Assembly: GCA_001630475.1 (NCBI GenBank)
Contig: KV419409.1
Span: 616,360-680,359, forward strand
Reading direction: 5' to 3'
DNA from: Sistotremastrum niveocremeum HHB9708
Lineage: Eukaryota; Basidiomycota; Agaricomycetes; Sistotremastrales; Sistotremastraceae
Length of the DNA: 64,000 bases
The position numbers and the translations under genes were made by a program. Positions 45,262 to 56,574 of the stretch are shown in pieces. The notes beneath the pieces are model-generated. The model was not told the origin of the DNA. It saw only the letters and a program-made list of their open reading frames with translations, and ran no database searches. How positions within the stretch are numbered: the first letter of the stretch is position 1; each line of letters opens with the position of its first letter.

Positions 45262-46885
45262 ATGGAAGACTTCATACTACGCTTACCAGATGAAATAATC
45301 GTCAATTGCGTGTTGGGAATGACCCTGGAAGATTTACGTAACGTCGGTGCGGTGAGCGCTTGTTTTCCAGAGAAAATCTTCGGTCGGGTACTGATTGTTG
45401 ATGGCGCGCCTCTCTACAGACATGTCGACGATTTCAAGACATCCTCATGACACAAAGAAAGCCGTGGTCTACTGCACCGGATAAATATCGACTTCCTCTT
45501 CCTATGGGCAAGACTTTCCAAACCGTCTCGATCGATAAAATTTATTGGCTGGCTTGCCGGGCTGTGACTTTGCAAAAGAAGTTCGACCGATATGAAGTCA
45601 CTCCTTTACGCGATGAGCTTCAACCTAGAAAAGCTCTGATCACAAAGTTCATGTCAGATGCACAGGGCTCTTCTTATCGTAATAGGCCAGCTGGACTATT
45701 ACCCGGGGGACGCATCATAGTGGCACACTGGACGTGGCTCATCAAGTTCTATACGATTGATGGAAAAGCTCTTCTGCCCGAAATCACGTACGATGGGTTA
45801 TTGGTAGCTATAGACTGGACCACTAGCGACAATGGAGGAACGACCACACTTGCACTAATTGTGGAAGGTCCCCCGTGAGTTTTCCTTGCAACTTTTTGGG
45901 ATGTTCTTACAGGCCATACAGGAGAAAAATGATAGCCTACAGCCTCATTTACACCGTCACAGCCCGGAATAAAGAACGACTGAACATAAAGAAGGTCATC
46001 GAAATCGTTTTACCACCCAATGGTGGCAACGAATGTCGCTTGTCGCTTCGTGAACCTTATGTCGTGGTTCTTGAGGGAAGGAGCGCTAGCGTCACTGTCG
46101 CAGATTGGGTGACTGGGAGAAATTTCCAGTTCACTTTTAACGATACGCATGATCGAGTGGGTTCCGTTCTCCGTGATGCAAGCTCCTCATAATATCTTTG
46201 TCAGAATCGCGCCATAAAGCGAATAGGCATCCATCCAACGGAACCGCAGCTGATATTTCAGTTTATGACCTATCATGAAGGCATTTGGATTGAAACCCTC
46301 TCCAACATCGATGACTTTCTACTCCCCGAACCCAAGCCCAGCAAATCTTTAAACGAGAGCATCAACTCAGCGATTACTTTTGTTCAACAGTTCGCCGAAA
46401 CTTCAAGCACAATAATCATCCCTCTCTATAATATCGCACGTGAAACCTCGGACCATATCTTTGAAATGGTATTCACCCTGGATTGCCGAGATATCAATCC
46501 TCCAAGACTGTGCACAATATCCTTATCTCTCAAACCCTCAGAGTCCAGATGGAGATTCCACAATCACGGCTCAATTCCAGAAAAAGGACATGCTCTGACT
46601 TTCAAGACATCGCAGGGCGATACCGTACTTTCCTTTTGTGAATCGCCGCAGCGTCTTATGGAGTTTGGCTTTGATACTCATTCCATTCTCCCCGACTTTC
46701 GTGACAATCTTCGATTCATCTTTCCACCCTATCCCAGCTATTGGGGATGGGGGATCTGGGAAAAGAAGCTTTGTCTTCCAAGACGGATTGAAGATGGCAG
46801 ACGCTATGTTATACAAGCTGTCGACAATATTCATGGATTTGCGTTGGTGTGGACGATTCAGGGGATGTGGCTTGTGAAGTATTAA
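45262..46885 (+). CDS. G8: F-box protein, subfamily with 'PGGRI' core
   Basis: Four exons: 45262-45351, 45420-45874, 45913-46156 and 46205-46885, giving 489 aa. Exon 1 (30 codons) is the F-box: MEDFILRLPDEIIVNCVLGM, LEDLRNVGA. Exon 2 begins TCRRFQDILMTQRKPW and has LPLPMGKTFQTVSIDKIYWL, LLPGGRIIVAHWTWLIKFYT and AIDWTTSDNGGTTTLALIV. Exon 3 contains PYVVVLEGRSASVTVADW; exon 4 contains IGIHPTEPQLIFQF and GIWIETLSNIDDFLL, ending GFALVWTIQGMWLVKY. Its layout matches G9 and G10, with one intron more than G1-G3. The C-terminus replaces LHILQY with a related MWLVKY. The frame is intact. The start codon is 93 bp from MITE copy 2. Presumed SCF adaptor with unknown substrate. Confidence 0.87.
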
Positions 46886-48337
46886 CCCGGCGAGAGCTTC
46901 GCGATTTGAAGTATGAAGGGGTCGGAAGGTTCGTCTTATTATGTTATGAATACTCTACATATATATCATTCTGACTCACCGCTCATATAGTCGCATAAAA
47001 GAATAATGCAGTCCGCATCCATGCGGCGCGCTAGATTCCAGAGTTATTTGTCGAGGACCCATTTGAGTTTTGAACGAGACCAAACGAAGCAGCGAGTCAT
47101 ATCAAGTTAGGTCTCACGTCTCAAATATCCTGGCTCGCCGAACCCATAAAAGTCGAATACGTACAATGAAGAATAATTCGCACGCAGAGTGTACCTATAT
47201 GTCAAGCCACTGACCACATTCGATATTCTGAAGATAATTATTGATCAGCGTCGAGCTCGCCGTCGTCCAAGACCAAGCTAAGACAGAGACTCACCTCCAG
47301 CGAAACAAGACCGGCAAACCTCGTCGAAATGAAGTTCAGAGTCCTTTCGAGGGGTCGACCAATGAGACATCATCCTCCGTCGTAACGATCGTCTCAAAAG
47401 AAATCCATGAATCAATTTCTGGCTCGATGCACAAGCGTAGCCTGACTCGGAGGCACATACTGTTCTCTTAAACGATGGAAACCGATCTCTTCAATTCCTA
47501 TCCGGCACTGCTAATGAAAGGAAGTCGCTTGATGATTTTTGAGTCACTCGATGTCGGCGTCGTGGATTCGCACCGAGGTATGAGTCCGTATGACTGCCTC
47601 CCCTTGAAACAGCCCACATCTTCCTAAACGCCTGAATATCGAGATGAACCATTGATAAAAGGCTGACTCTGGGTCAATGAGTGAACGGATGCCTTCGAGA
47701 TTACCAGGTGCTTGCACTTGGTCTCTCCCGTCCGGGATGTCACGTGACAAGAATTAAGTTGTACACTTTTCACTTTGTACACTTTTGTTGACNNNNNNNN
47801 NNNNNNNNNNNNNNNNNNNNNNNNNNNNNNNNNNNNNNNNNNNNNNNNNNNNNNNNNNNNNNNNNNNNNNNNNNNNNNNNNNNNNNNNNNNNNNNNNNNN
47901 NNNNNNNNNNNNNNNNNNNNNNNNNNNNNNNNNNNNNNNNNNNNNNNNNNNNNNNNNNNNNNNNNNNNNNNNNNNNNNNNNNNNNNNNNNNNNNNNNNNN
48001 NNNNNNNNNNNNNNNNNNNNNNNNNNNNNNNNNNNNNNNNNNNNNNNGTCGAGAGTACTTCGGATATCGATACTGGATTGTCGCTGCAAGGGAATGTCGA
48101 GTCTTCATCTGAGACATGCGTCGGCCTTCAAGTGTCGATGATGGTGGTCTCACCGAATCTTTGAATCGATCTCCGACTGAAACAACTACAAAGGCTCGCA
48201 CCGCACCTGGTCCCTCCGCGGCTCCGCGGCCCTAGTTCGAGAAGGAGACGGGGTTTAACTTGTAAGTGATCTGAATTTCAAACTCAGCCGACGTTCCATT
48301 TCTATTGCTTCCTACAGCCCTGGCCGGATCAGAGGCA
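46886..48337. other. Spacer containing an assembly gap
   Basis: Sequence between G8 and G9. Positions 47793-48047 are 255 N. Just left of the gap TTGTACACTTTT occurs twice within 35 bases (47759-47787), a hint that a repeat caused the gap. Open frames reported across the N run are artefacts. G9's promoter lies just right of the gap. Confidence 0.8.
47793..48047. other. Assembly gap (255 N)
   Basis: Undetermined bases; gap size may be estimated rather than measured. Confidence 0.99.
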
Positions 48338-49986
48338 ATGAAAGACTTCATGCTACTCTTACCGGATGAAATGATCGTGAACTGCCTGTTAGAACTATCT
48401 CTGGAAGATCTACGCAACGTGGGGGCGGTGAGCGCTTGTTTTCGACTGGAAAGAAAATATTTTGTGAACTGATAGCGCGCCTTGGTGCAGACATGTCGAC
48501 GCTTTCAAGATATCCTTACATCCCAAAGAAAGCCTTGGTACGCAGCTTCGGATGTGCATCGACTTCCTCTTCCTATGGGCAAGACCTTCCATACCATTCC
48601 GATCCAAGAAATCTATGGGCTGGCTTGTCGAGCAGTGACATTGCAAAAGAAGTTCGCAAAAGACGTAGTGGCACCTTCACCCGATGATCTGCAGCCTAGC
48701 AGAGCTTTGGTCACGAGATACCTATGTGATGCACAGGGAGTTTTGATTCGCCAAAGACCGGCCGGAATACTCCCAGGAGGGCGCATCGTCGTGGTATACT
48801 GGCTCCATCTGATCAGATTTTACACGATCGATGGAAACGCGTTTATGCACGAAATACGGTACGATGGAGCACTACAAGCCATAGAATGGACGAGTGAAGA
48901 CAACGGAGCAAGGACCACAGTCGCAATAGTCGTTGAAAGTCGAACGTCCATGTGCGTCTGTAATCTTGTGATTCCGGATTTTTTTCTTGAGACCAGATTT
49001 AGGAGGAAGAATACATTGGTCTATGATCTCCTTTACACCATCACAGACAGGAATAAAGAGAAATTGTCCATCAAGAAGCTTGCGGAAGTGGACCTTCCCG
49101 AGAATTTTCGCGAATGCTACACTTTAACTCTTCGTGATTGTTATATTGTTCTATTCGATGGAGCAGGCATCAGAGTTATAGATTGGAACGCTGGGAAACG
49201 ATTCCAATTCTTCCTCATCAATGTGGATGACGATGACGATGACGACGACTTTCGGGAAGTGCGTTATGATTTTTCTGTCAATGATATTCGTTAAACTCAT
49301 AGTGAATTCGTCAGATTAGCGTTCTTCAAAGAGTGGACATTCATCCAAGTCGCCCTGACCTGATCCTTCAATTTTCTACCTATTCGCAAGGCATCTGGAT
49401 CGAAACCCTACCCAATATTGATGAACTCCTACTCTCCGAAACCAACTCTCAAGAAACATGGAAACAGATCAGCGAGCCACCAATCCATTTCGTTAAGGAG
49501 TTTCCAGAATGCCTCGACACGAAGGCTACTCCTATATCGAGGATAGAGAGAGATACATCCGGCACCTTCGACATGGTGTTCTTGCTGGAACGCGCACCGG
49601 AAGACCCCCCTTCAATCTGCTCAATATCTCTATCTCTCGCAGATTCTAGCCTGTCGTTCAAGGATCATGGCTACTGTTCAGTGATACGCGATTTCACTAC
49701 TTTCAAAACATCACGTGGTGATAAAGTTCTTGCGCTCCGAGAAGATTATCAGAGCCCAGATGTCTCCGATTATTATCCCGACAAGGGGGACCGTCATGAT
49801 GATCTACGCCTTATCTTTCCACCATACGAAAGCGCCGAATATCCAGGTTCACCAATACGAGAGACGAAGCTGGGTCTTCCGGAGTGGTTGCAAAAATGCA
49901 AACGCTGCGTTATTGTTGGCGTCGATCATATCTACGGGTTCGCGTTGATATGGACTGACTTCGGGTTGTGCGTTGTGAATTATTGA
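48338..49986 (+). CDS. G9: F-box protein, intact relative of pseudogene G10
   Basis: Four exons: 48338-48427, 48491-48951, 48997-49258 and 49315-49986, giving 494 aa. The F-box exon is MKDFMLLLPDEMIVNCLLEL, LEDLRNVGA. Exon 2 opens TCRRFQDILTSQRKPW, with LPLPMGKTFHTIPIQEIYGL, ILPGGRIVVVYWLHLIRFYT and AIEWTSEDNGARTTVAIVV. Intron 2 (48952-48996) is 45 nt and could be read through in frame; the G8 and G10 counterparts have stronger splice sites at the same point, so I splice it. Exon 3 has CYIVLFDGAGIRVIDW and an Asp run (VDDDDDDDDF). Exon 4 ends IYGFALIWTDFGLCVVNY. It is highly similar to G10 at 57-59 kb. The frame is intact, so this is probably a working copy. Target unknown. Confidence 0.87.
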
Positions 49987-51132
49987 GAATACGTGGTTCA
50001 CAGCAGATCAATGATGGCCAGCACTGTGTGGGTCTTCACTTGTATCGATACCATGGTGACGACAATCTGATTGTGATCTCCTGCAGCCCGCTCTTTTGAC
50101 ATAGACGAAGGCAGTATTCGTCATGGACTTCGGGCGATAAGTCGTATTACTCGGCTGAAACGTTCTTCCCTTTTTTCGTTCACAACGTCCCATACTCCTA
50201 GCGATCCCGCAATATTCAAACCATAACCCAAACGCGTTCAGCAATCGGAAAAGTGCACAAATCGTAGCCTTGGACGACCTTTGTGCTCTGGTACTGTGTG
50301 TCCTTGCCTGTCCTACACGAGCGGGACACAGAAACTAGCACCAGGCCCTCCAAAGACGGACTTCACAGTAACTTTCCTATCCTATCTCGAAGATGGGAGA
50401 GGAAGTTGGAGTCGCGGACGGAAGTCACCATCAAACTACTCGAGAACGCCATACGATCAGCTCTTGAGAAAAGCGCTGAACGTTCCCCAGTCATCGTCAA
50501 GACATACTTTACATCACCATATCACATCCTTCTTCTTTATCTTCTTCTTATGTTAATTCTCAATATAATACATAGAGAAAAAAGAAAAACGAAGCCGAAG
50601 AGCAAAGATTGAGAATGAATAAGCGGTATAAGTCACGAAAAGAAATCAGAGGACGAATGAAAGGGGAGAAGGAGGGCTATGTACTATACAATACTGAAGA
50701 GCGAATGGGGAATGGAGAGGGAAGAATGGACATCGAAGGGGTGTGTGTGTGCTATGAAGGAGAGGAGTGGAAGAAGGGCAAGGACGGTGAGTAGGGATAC
50801 ACAGGAAGGCGTATTTCGGCTGTGGGAGTTACGGGATACGGGGGAATGATAAGAAGGAAGAGGTGTGAAGGAATCGGAGGGATGGAAGGGGATTAACGGG
50901 GTGGGGGGTACGAACAACGATGGCGACGAAGACGAATAAGAGGTTGAGGGACCGTGGGACGTGTATAGTCGCGGTGATGGATGAGTGGAGAACGACGAAT
51001 GAAGAAAGAGTAACGGGGAAGCATAGATGCGAAGAGGAGAGGAGAACGACAAAGAGATCGAGCCAAAGACCCCGAATCCGAATCCGAATTCGAAGGACGG
51101 AGACGAAGGGATCAAAGGCCCGAAAGCAAACG
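49987..51132. other. Convergent spacer between G9 and the DUF6533-type gene
   Basis: About 1.15 kb. The right half is purine-rich on the plus strand (GGAGAGG-type runs), forming the 3' region of the minus-strand DUF6533 gene. No gene seen. Confidence 0.45.
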
Positions 51133-53623
51133 CTACCATCTATACCTCTTCTCTCTCTCTCCCCCACTCTCCCTCCCGCCCCCACTCCCACTCCCACTAT
51201 CGCCCTCTGCGCACCCGTAAGCGTGTCCTTCCTCAAGTCCGATAGGCGAATCACGTTCCATACCCTCGACCACAGTGCTAAGTCTTCGGCCTGGAACGCA
51301 GTCGATATCTTCTTCGTCTTCTTCGTCTTGGTCGTCGAACCATCCACCTGCGTCGTCGGGGAGTTGAGGGGTGTCGATGAATGAGCCTTCGTCGACGAAT
51401 GTACGGGGGTGCGAGTGATTCGGACTCCAGGACGGTCCGTTCGTCGAATGAGCGTTCGAGTGTGACGGCGAATGAGCGTTGGAGTGGGAATGGGGAGGAG
51501 AATGGGGATATGAGTGTGAGGGCGGATGTGAATGCGAATGCGGGTACGCAATCGGTAGAGTCGAACTGACAGCAGGAACAATCTCGCGATCAACCTTCAA
51601 CCCCGGTGCGAAACTCATCTTCATCAACCCACTCCTTCCATTCCTTCCACCCCGTTCATCTGCATTCCTCGCGTCCCGCTCGGCGTCTTCGTTCGACAGA
51701 GGATCCGGATAATATTTATGTTCCATCTCATGAAGATGGAACGACTCTTCTGACATCTCCCCAGGGGTGAGATGAACTTCATGCGCCCCATCCCCTCCAC
51801 TACACCCTCCGTCGTTCTCGTTGCCGTTGTCGCCGGTATAGTCCCCTTCATTCTCAGTTTCACCCTCCGAGTCTACGACGACGAAAGACTCGGATATCCG
51901 ACTCGGTACCCTCGGTCCCATCCTCCCCCGCGATCGGGTTCGTGAAGTGTTGGTGTTGGTGTTGTTGGTAGAGTTGGACAGGGAATGGATAGAACGGAGG
52001 TGAAGGAGCATACGGCAGACAAAGACGCAGTGGAATATCGCGATGGGGCCTTCAAGGAGACGACTTAGGTTACTCTATATGTCTATTAGTAGGGAGCTTG
52101 ATTGAGGTGAGGAGGAGGGGGGACGTACGGTTGTGGCTTTTAAAAGGATAAGATTTGCTAGGGACGCGACTGTTATAAACGATCAGTTAGGGGAAAGTGG
52201 AAGGTGGGAGGGAGGAGGGAGGGATGGGGGACGTACCGAGACAGAAGAAGAGGTAATGTAATCCTACATCCAAAGCACTCAGATCCTGCAAACGGATTGA
52301 GAGAGGAAGAGGGGAGGGGACGTACCATCGCGATGCATAACTTCACTCAAAGGTGTCCTCGAACTGACATACGAATTCCATACACTGTACACCGCCACGG
52401 CCGAAATCACTATCCACCCATCAGCATAAGTCCCATCATCACCGACATCGAGCGTAAAGAAGAAATAGGGAGGGAAGGAAGAGGGAAGAGGGAAGGGGAA
52501 GGGAAAATGGAAGGGGGAGGAGGGAGGGGAGGAACGTACGTAGTTCCCATACGGCGAGGATGATAAAGTTCCCGAATATGAAGAAATCTTTGGTAGGTGG
52601 TGATATGGCGGTTACTGAACATCCAAATAGAGGTGTTGCGATATTCGTAGCATCTACCACCAAACGTAGCGTTAGCAAATTAATAACATAAGAAGCCTCC
52701 CTACGGTCGGCAGGAGGCGGGACGTACAAACGACAGATTTCGACCAAAAACCTATGAACGTGATGCCGACGGTGACGGAGAGTATGAAGATAGTTAAGAT
52801 GGTGTAGTATATGAATCGGTTTGTGCGGAAGAGGGCGATTACTTTTAGGAGGAGGATTGCTAGTGTCGCGCGCGTTAGCAAGCGTAACGATCAGCGAGCG
52901 AAAAGGAGCGAGGTAGGGGGAGGAGAAGGGAGGGGGGAGGAGAGGGAGAGGGGGAAAGGGCGTACATTCTGCGAGGAATATGCTGACGAATGCAACGGCT
53001 GCTTGAGCGCGTAGGACAACTGCACAACCCTACACTCATTCATCCCCATCAGCACTCATCACCTTCTCACCTTCACATAGATACGACGTACATCAGGCGA
53101 TACATTCCTCATGTCATAAACTACCCAAATCATCAGCATTCCATCGAATCGAACTGACAACTAAGGAAGAGGGAGGAGGAGGAGGACGTACATAATAGTT
53201 GGAGGACGGCGGTGATCATTGAGCCGTATCGTGCGACTACGAACATTGCTTGAGGGAGGGACCACGGGGGACGCCATATGTATGTGAGCTAGAACGGTCT
53301 CAATATCGGAATGAATTCGAGGAGGGGAGGCGGTGGAAGTACTTCGTCGTTGAATGTGAGGAGCCAGTCGTATACCTATCAAAAATGAGCGGACTGTTCA
53401 AATGGGAGTTGTGAGAGCTGACGAGGATAGAGGTTGAAGCGACTGTTTTACTAACAAGTCAGAGATAGTACGACGTTGCGAGAGGATACGTACGAAAGAC
53501 AGACTGAACGAATCGTCAGCGTGCTATTCGGGAAATCTGGAAGTATGGGAGACGTACCTGGAGAGTTACAAAGTCCTTGTATCCCGTTATCAGCTCATCC
53601 AACAACTGGGCAACAGTCGCCAT
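51133..53623 (-). CDS. DUF6533-type seven-helix membrane protein with long Ser/His-rich tail
   Basis: Thirteen exons on the minus strand: 53558-53623, 53494-53503, 53423-53442, 53343-53375, 53192-53288, 53092-53120, 52966-53029, 52728-52859, 52540-52653, 52326-52409, 52237-52263, 52129-52169 and 51133-52074, giving 552 aa with every phase closing. Exons 2 and 3 are only 10 and 20 nt. Many donors share GTACGTCC. The N-terminal motif LASTSILVYDWLLTFNDE, then LTYIWRPPWSLPQAMFVVAR YG, is the DUF6533 signature (YDWLLTFDDE...W...RY) found in Agaricomycetes. About seven hydrophobic helices follow (for example QAAVAFVSIFLAESILLLKV, FILSVTVGITFIGFWSK, FIIL AVWEL, LISAVAVYSVW, LHYLFFCLVASLANLILL). The cytoplasmic tail from ~residue 270 is acidic, then carries His-Ser repeats (HSHSHPPSHSYPHSPPHSHS) near residues 415-450. 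Function unknown; receptor-like topology. Confidence 0.87.
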
Positions 53624-55137
53624 CCACACACACACTCTCTCAAACGCTACAACCTGAATCTGCCTGCTCCAAATCCGCCGAATAGCAGCACTGGTGATTC
53701 CCTTCAGTCCTCCCTGCCTGCTATACGTTCTTCAAATCCCAAGACGACGAACAGACTGTTCGGACTGGACGTGGAGACGCAGACTCAGCGTAAAGACAGG
53801 ATATCGTCGTGTCGTGGAGAGAAGGAAAGAGGAAACAAGCCCTATATCATTTCCCTGAATCCTCAACGGAAGCGACGGCACACGGCATGAAAAAGGGTCC
53901 ACGAAGCCGGTCGGAGTTGAATAAATTTTATCCTATCGGAAGTCTAAGCGCTCCAGTTCCCAACTTCCCACTCATTTGTGATTTTGATGGCGTCGCCTTC
54001 TTGGATACGGGGTACCCATGGCCAAGTGACCTGAAACACTTCGGAACTCAATCCGGTATCGTTGGCGGTTAGAGTTTGTGTACAATTGAGCGCGATGGAG
54101 AGCAACGAGCCCCTAAGCTACAGCAGTACAATAGCACCTCACTGAGACGCTATCAGGTGAGCACGAGGAAGGCCCAAGCGAAGGAATCAATTGACACCTT
54201 TGATAACTCTGTTATCCATTGACTTCTTTCCTATTCGAGCGAGAAGCACTGCTTGATAGAGTGAGTCGTTCGCACGGTGGCGCTAGATTTCAGGACGTGT
54301 GGGAAAGTAGGGATGGGTTGCGGCAGATTCCTGAAGTGATGGTGCTTCTGCGATCGACGCTAGTGCGTGAGGGTGATGTGATCGGGACACGTGAGTTGTC
54401 GTTGCTGGCCGGTTTAATTCCACAGGTCCCACCTTGCATCTTCACGAAAGGCTTCAGGAAAGGAATGGCTGAAACAACTTGTGAGAATGAGAGCGCTAGG
54501 ATGTCAATCAGCTTGCCTCCCGCATTTCGCATTTCGACTAACCTCCTTCCAAAAATCAAGGTTATACGGGTGATAACGTGCCGAGTCGAGGGAATTTTTG
54601 AAACTACCGACAGCCGGGCCAAAAATCATCGCACGTTCGAACTTCGAACGCCCACTCTCTTCGATATCGAGCCTCGAGTCGGATATTAAACACTCAAACT
54701 GACGAATGACGAGGCCGAAAACCGAACCTTCCGTCAAAGTCAATCATTACCTCTCCTTCCGTGCTAATCATTCGGATCCCGAACGCCTAACGAAGCACGT
54801 CTGTTTTTTCACTCGGTCCTGGGAATTTTAGAAAGCGAATGGAGAGCATACATGTGGCGTATATATTCCCTCGATGGGAGCGTAAGCGTACGATTTAGCG
54901 TGGGCATCGTCAAGCATATGGTCTTTGAGTGGCCGATGTGGCGTCACCGAGCTGTCCGAACAACCCAAACATATGCAAATGCGACAAATATTCGTCGGAC
55001 ATCCGAGGCTACAACCGTGCGCGTCTAAGTATCTGACATAATTTCACATGCTCCCCTGCATTCCGGCTACTGCACCGGTCATATGCCTGCGAACCCTCCT
55101 ATTACTCCTCTAAGCTCATCCTCCTCACACTCGAACC
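53624..55137. other. Intergenic stretch, no supported gene
   Basis: 1.5 kb between divergent genes. A 156-codon plus-strand frame at 54219-54689 resembles nothing I know, and an antisense frame of 110 codons overlaps it, so I do not call it. The right end is the hydratase promoter. Confidence 0.4.
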
Positions 55138-56574
55138 ATGTCCATTGATCTTGCCAAAGCTGTCGGTCACGAGCAATCTGATCTTCCCGTAAGTCTTTTC
55201 TCCTTACCTGATCAGAGTCGTACGGAGACTGATTGGGATGGGGATGGGGGATTTGAATGTGTAGGTTAAATGGAATAAGAGGGATTTATTGCTTTATGCT
55301 GTTGGGATTGGGGCGAAAGCTACGGACCTTCAATTCGTGTATGGTACGTCACCCAATTCATCCATATCCTTGCCCCAGTCAGTGACCGTTTTAATAGAGA
55401 ATCGTAAGTGTGGCATTTGAGTGAGAAAGACATGGCCTGATGGAATGTAGACCCCGACTTCGCCGCATTCCCTACATACCCCGCCGTCCTAGTTCTGAAA
55501 GGTATTTAACTCCTCCACTCTATAAGAAATCATAGAAGCCCGAAATAATTTCCCTACTCCAGGTGCTTCAGAAGACGTAAGCAACTTCGGCGAAAAAGCA
55601 GGCGACCCAATCCCCGGATTACCTCGGTTCGACCCCAACAGAATCGTTCACGGCAGCGAGTCTTTGCAAATCATCAAACCAATTCCTTTAGTCAGCGGCG
55701 ACGGTTGGAGACTCAAAAGACGTATATCCGGTGTACACGAGAACAGTTCGTCGGCTATTTTCCAATTTTTCCTGGTCGAAACTCGCGTCACGGTACTTAT
55801 TAAAATGATAATATAGAGACGGGCGTCATCGTCGATACTGAAGTATCCTTAGTCGACCCCTCTGGCGACGTTTACGCAAAGATCTTCGTGCGTACCCTTA
55901 CCCTCTCCTTCCCTGATCCAGTGGTCTGATACAGGTAGCAGATGGCAACATTCAACGTAGCAGCAAAAGCAACCGGTCAAAAATTCTCCAAAGTAATCTC
56001 CTCCCCCCCTCCTTCCAAAGCCCCTCCAAAATCCACTCCCCCAACCCACACAATAACAGAAACAACATCTCCCGAATCCGCAATCATCTACCGTCTTTCC
56101 GGAGATTTTAATCCCTTGCACATCGATCCTAAAATCGGTAAATTCGCAGGATTCGGAGGACCAATTCTTCATGGGTTGGGGACTTATGGGTATGCGGCGC
56201 GTGCGGTTTTGGAGGCTGTTGGAGGTGGGGTTGGGGCGAATTTGAAGTATTTTTCGACGAGGTTTACTAGTCCTGTTAAACCTGGTGGTAAGCCTCCTCT
56301 TCCCTTCTTCTTCCCTTCTTCTTCCTTCCGTCTTCGGTGCGAGTGAACGGTGCTGATGGGGACGATAGATCAGCTTGAGACGAGTATCTGGGAACTCGGT
56401 CCTGGACCAGACGGAACTGTCGAAGTCGCATTCGTCACTAAAGATTTAACAAGCGGGAAGGTACGCTCCTTTCGTTCGATGACGTCATTTCGTTTCTGAC
56501 TTTGATGTGATGCGTAGATCGTCCTTGGAGGTGGAACGGCTTATGTGAAGAAAGTGACGAAGAGCAAGCTTTGA
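55138..56574 (+). CDS. Peroxisomal MaoC-type (R)-specific enoyl-CoA hydratase 2
   Basis: Hydratase-2 acting on trans-2-enoyl-CoA to give (R)-3-hydroxyacyl-CoA in peroxisomal beta-oxidation, equivalent to the C-terminal domain of fungal Fox2 but free-standing. Nine exons: 55138-55188, 55265-55343, 55398-55403, 55451-55501, 55563-55745, 55817-55887, 55942-56287, 56369-56460 and 56518-56574, giving 311 aa. Exon 3 is a 6-nt microexon. The N-terminal half is the degenerate hot-dog repeat (LLLYAVGIGAKATDLQFVYE, FPTYPAVLVLKG, IVHGSESLQIIKPIP). The C-terminal half carries the catalytic hydratase-2 motif YRLSGDFNPLHIDPKIGKF with Asp and His, then GFGGPILHGLGTYG. The protein ends KSKL, a type 1 peroxisomal targeting signal. 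The residue usually Ala or Ser six after the catalytic His is Gly here. The Pro/Ser/Thr linker (SSPPPSKAPPKSTPP) joins the two halves. Confidence 0.93.

Noticed and set aside
47754-48201. Open frames spanning the N run
   Set aside because: They consist mostly of undetermined residues and are artefacts of the gap.
50829-51593. 254-codon Arg-rich minus-strand open frame
   Set aside because: Shadow of the low-complexity last exon of the DUF6533 gene and its purine-rich 3' flank; composition is that of a frame-shifted repeat.
54219-54689. 156-codon plus-strand frame
   Set aside because: An overlapping antisense frame of 110 codons and no family resemblance or promoter signal; chance open frame is as likely.
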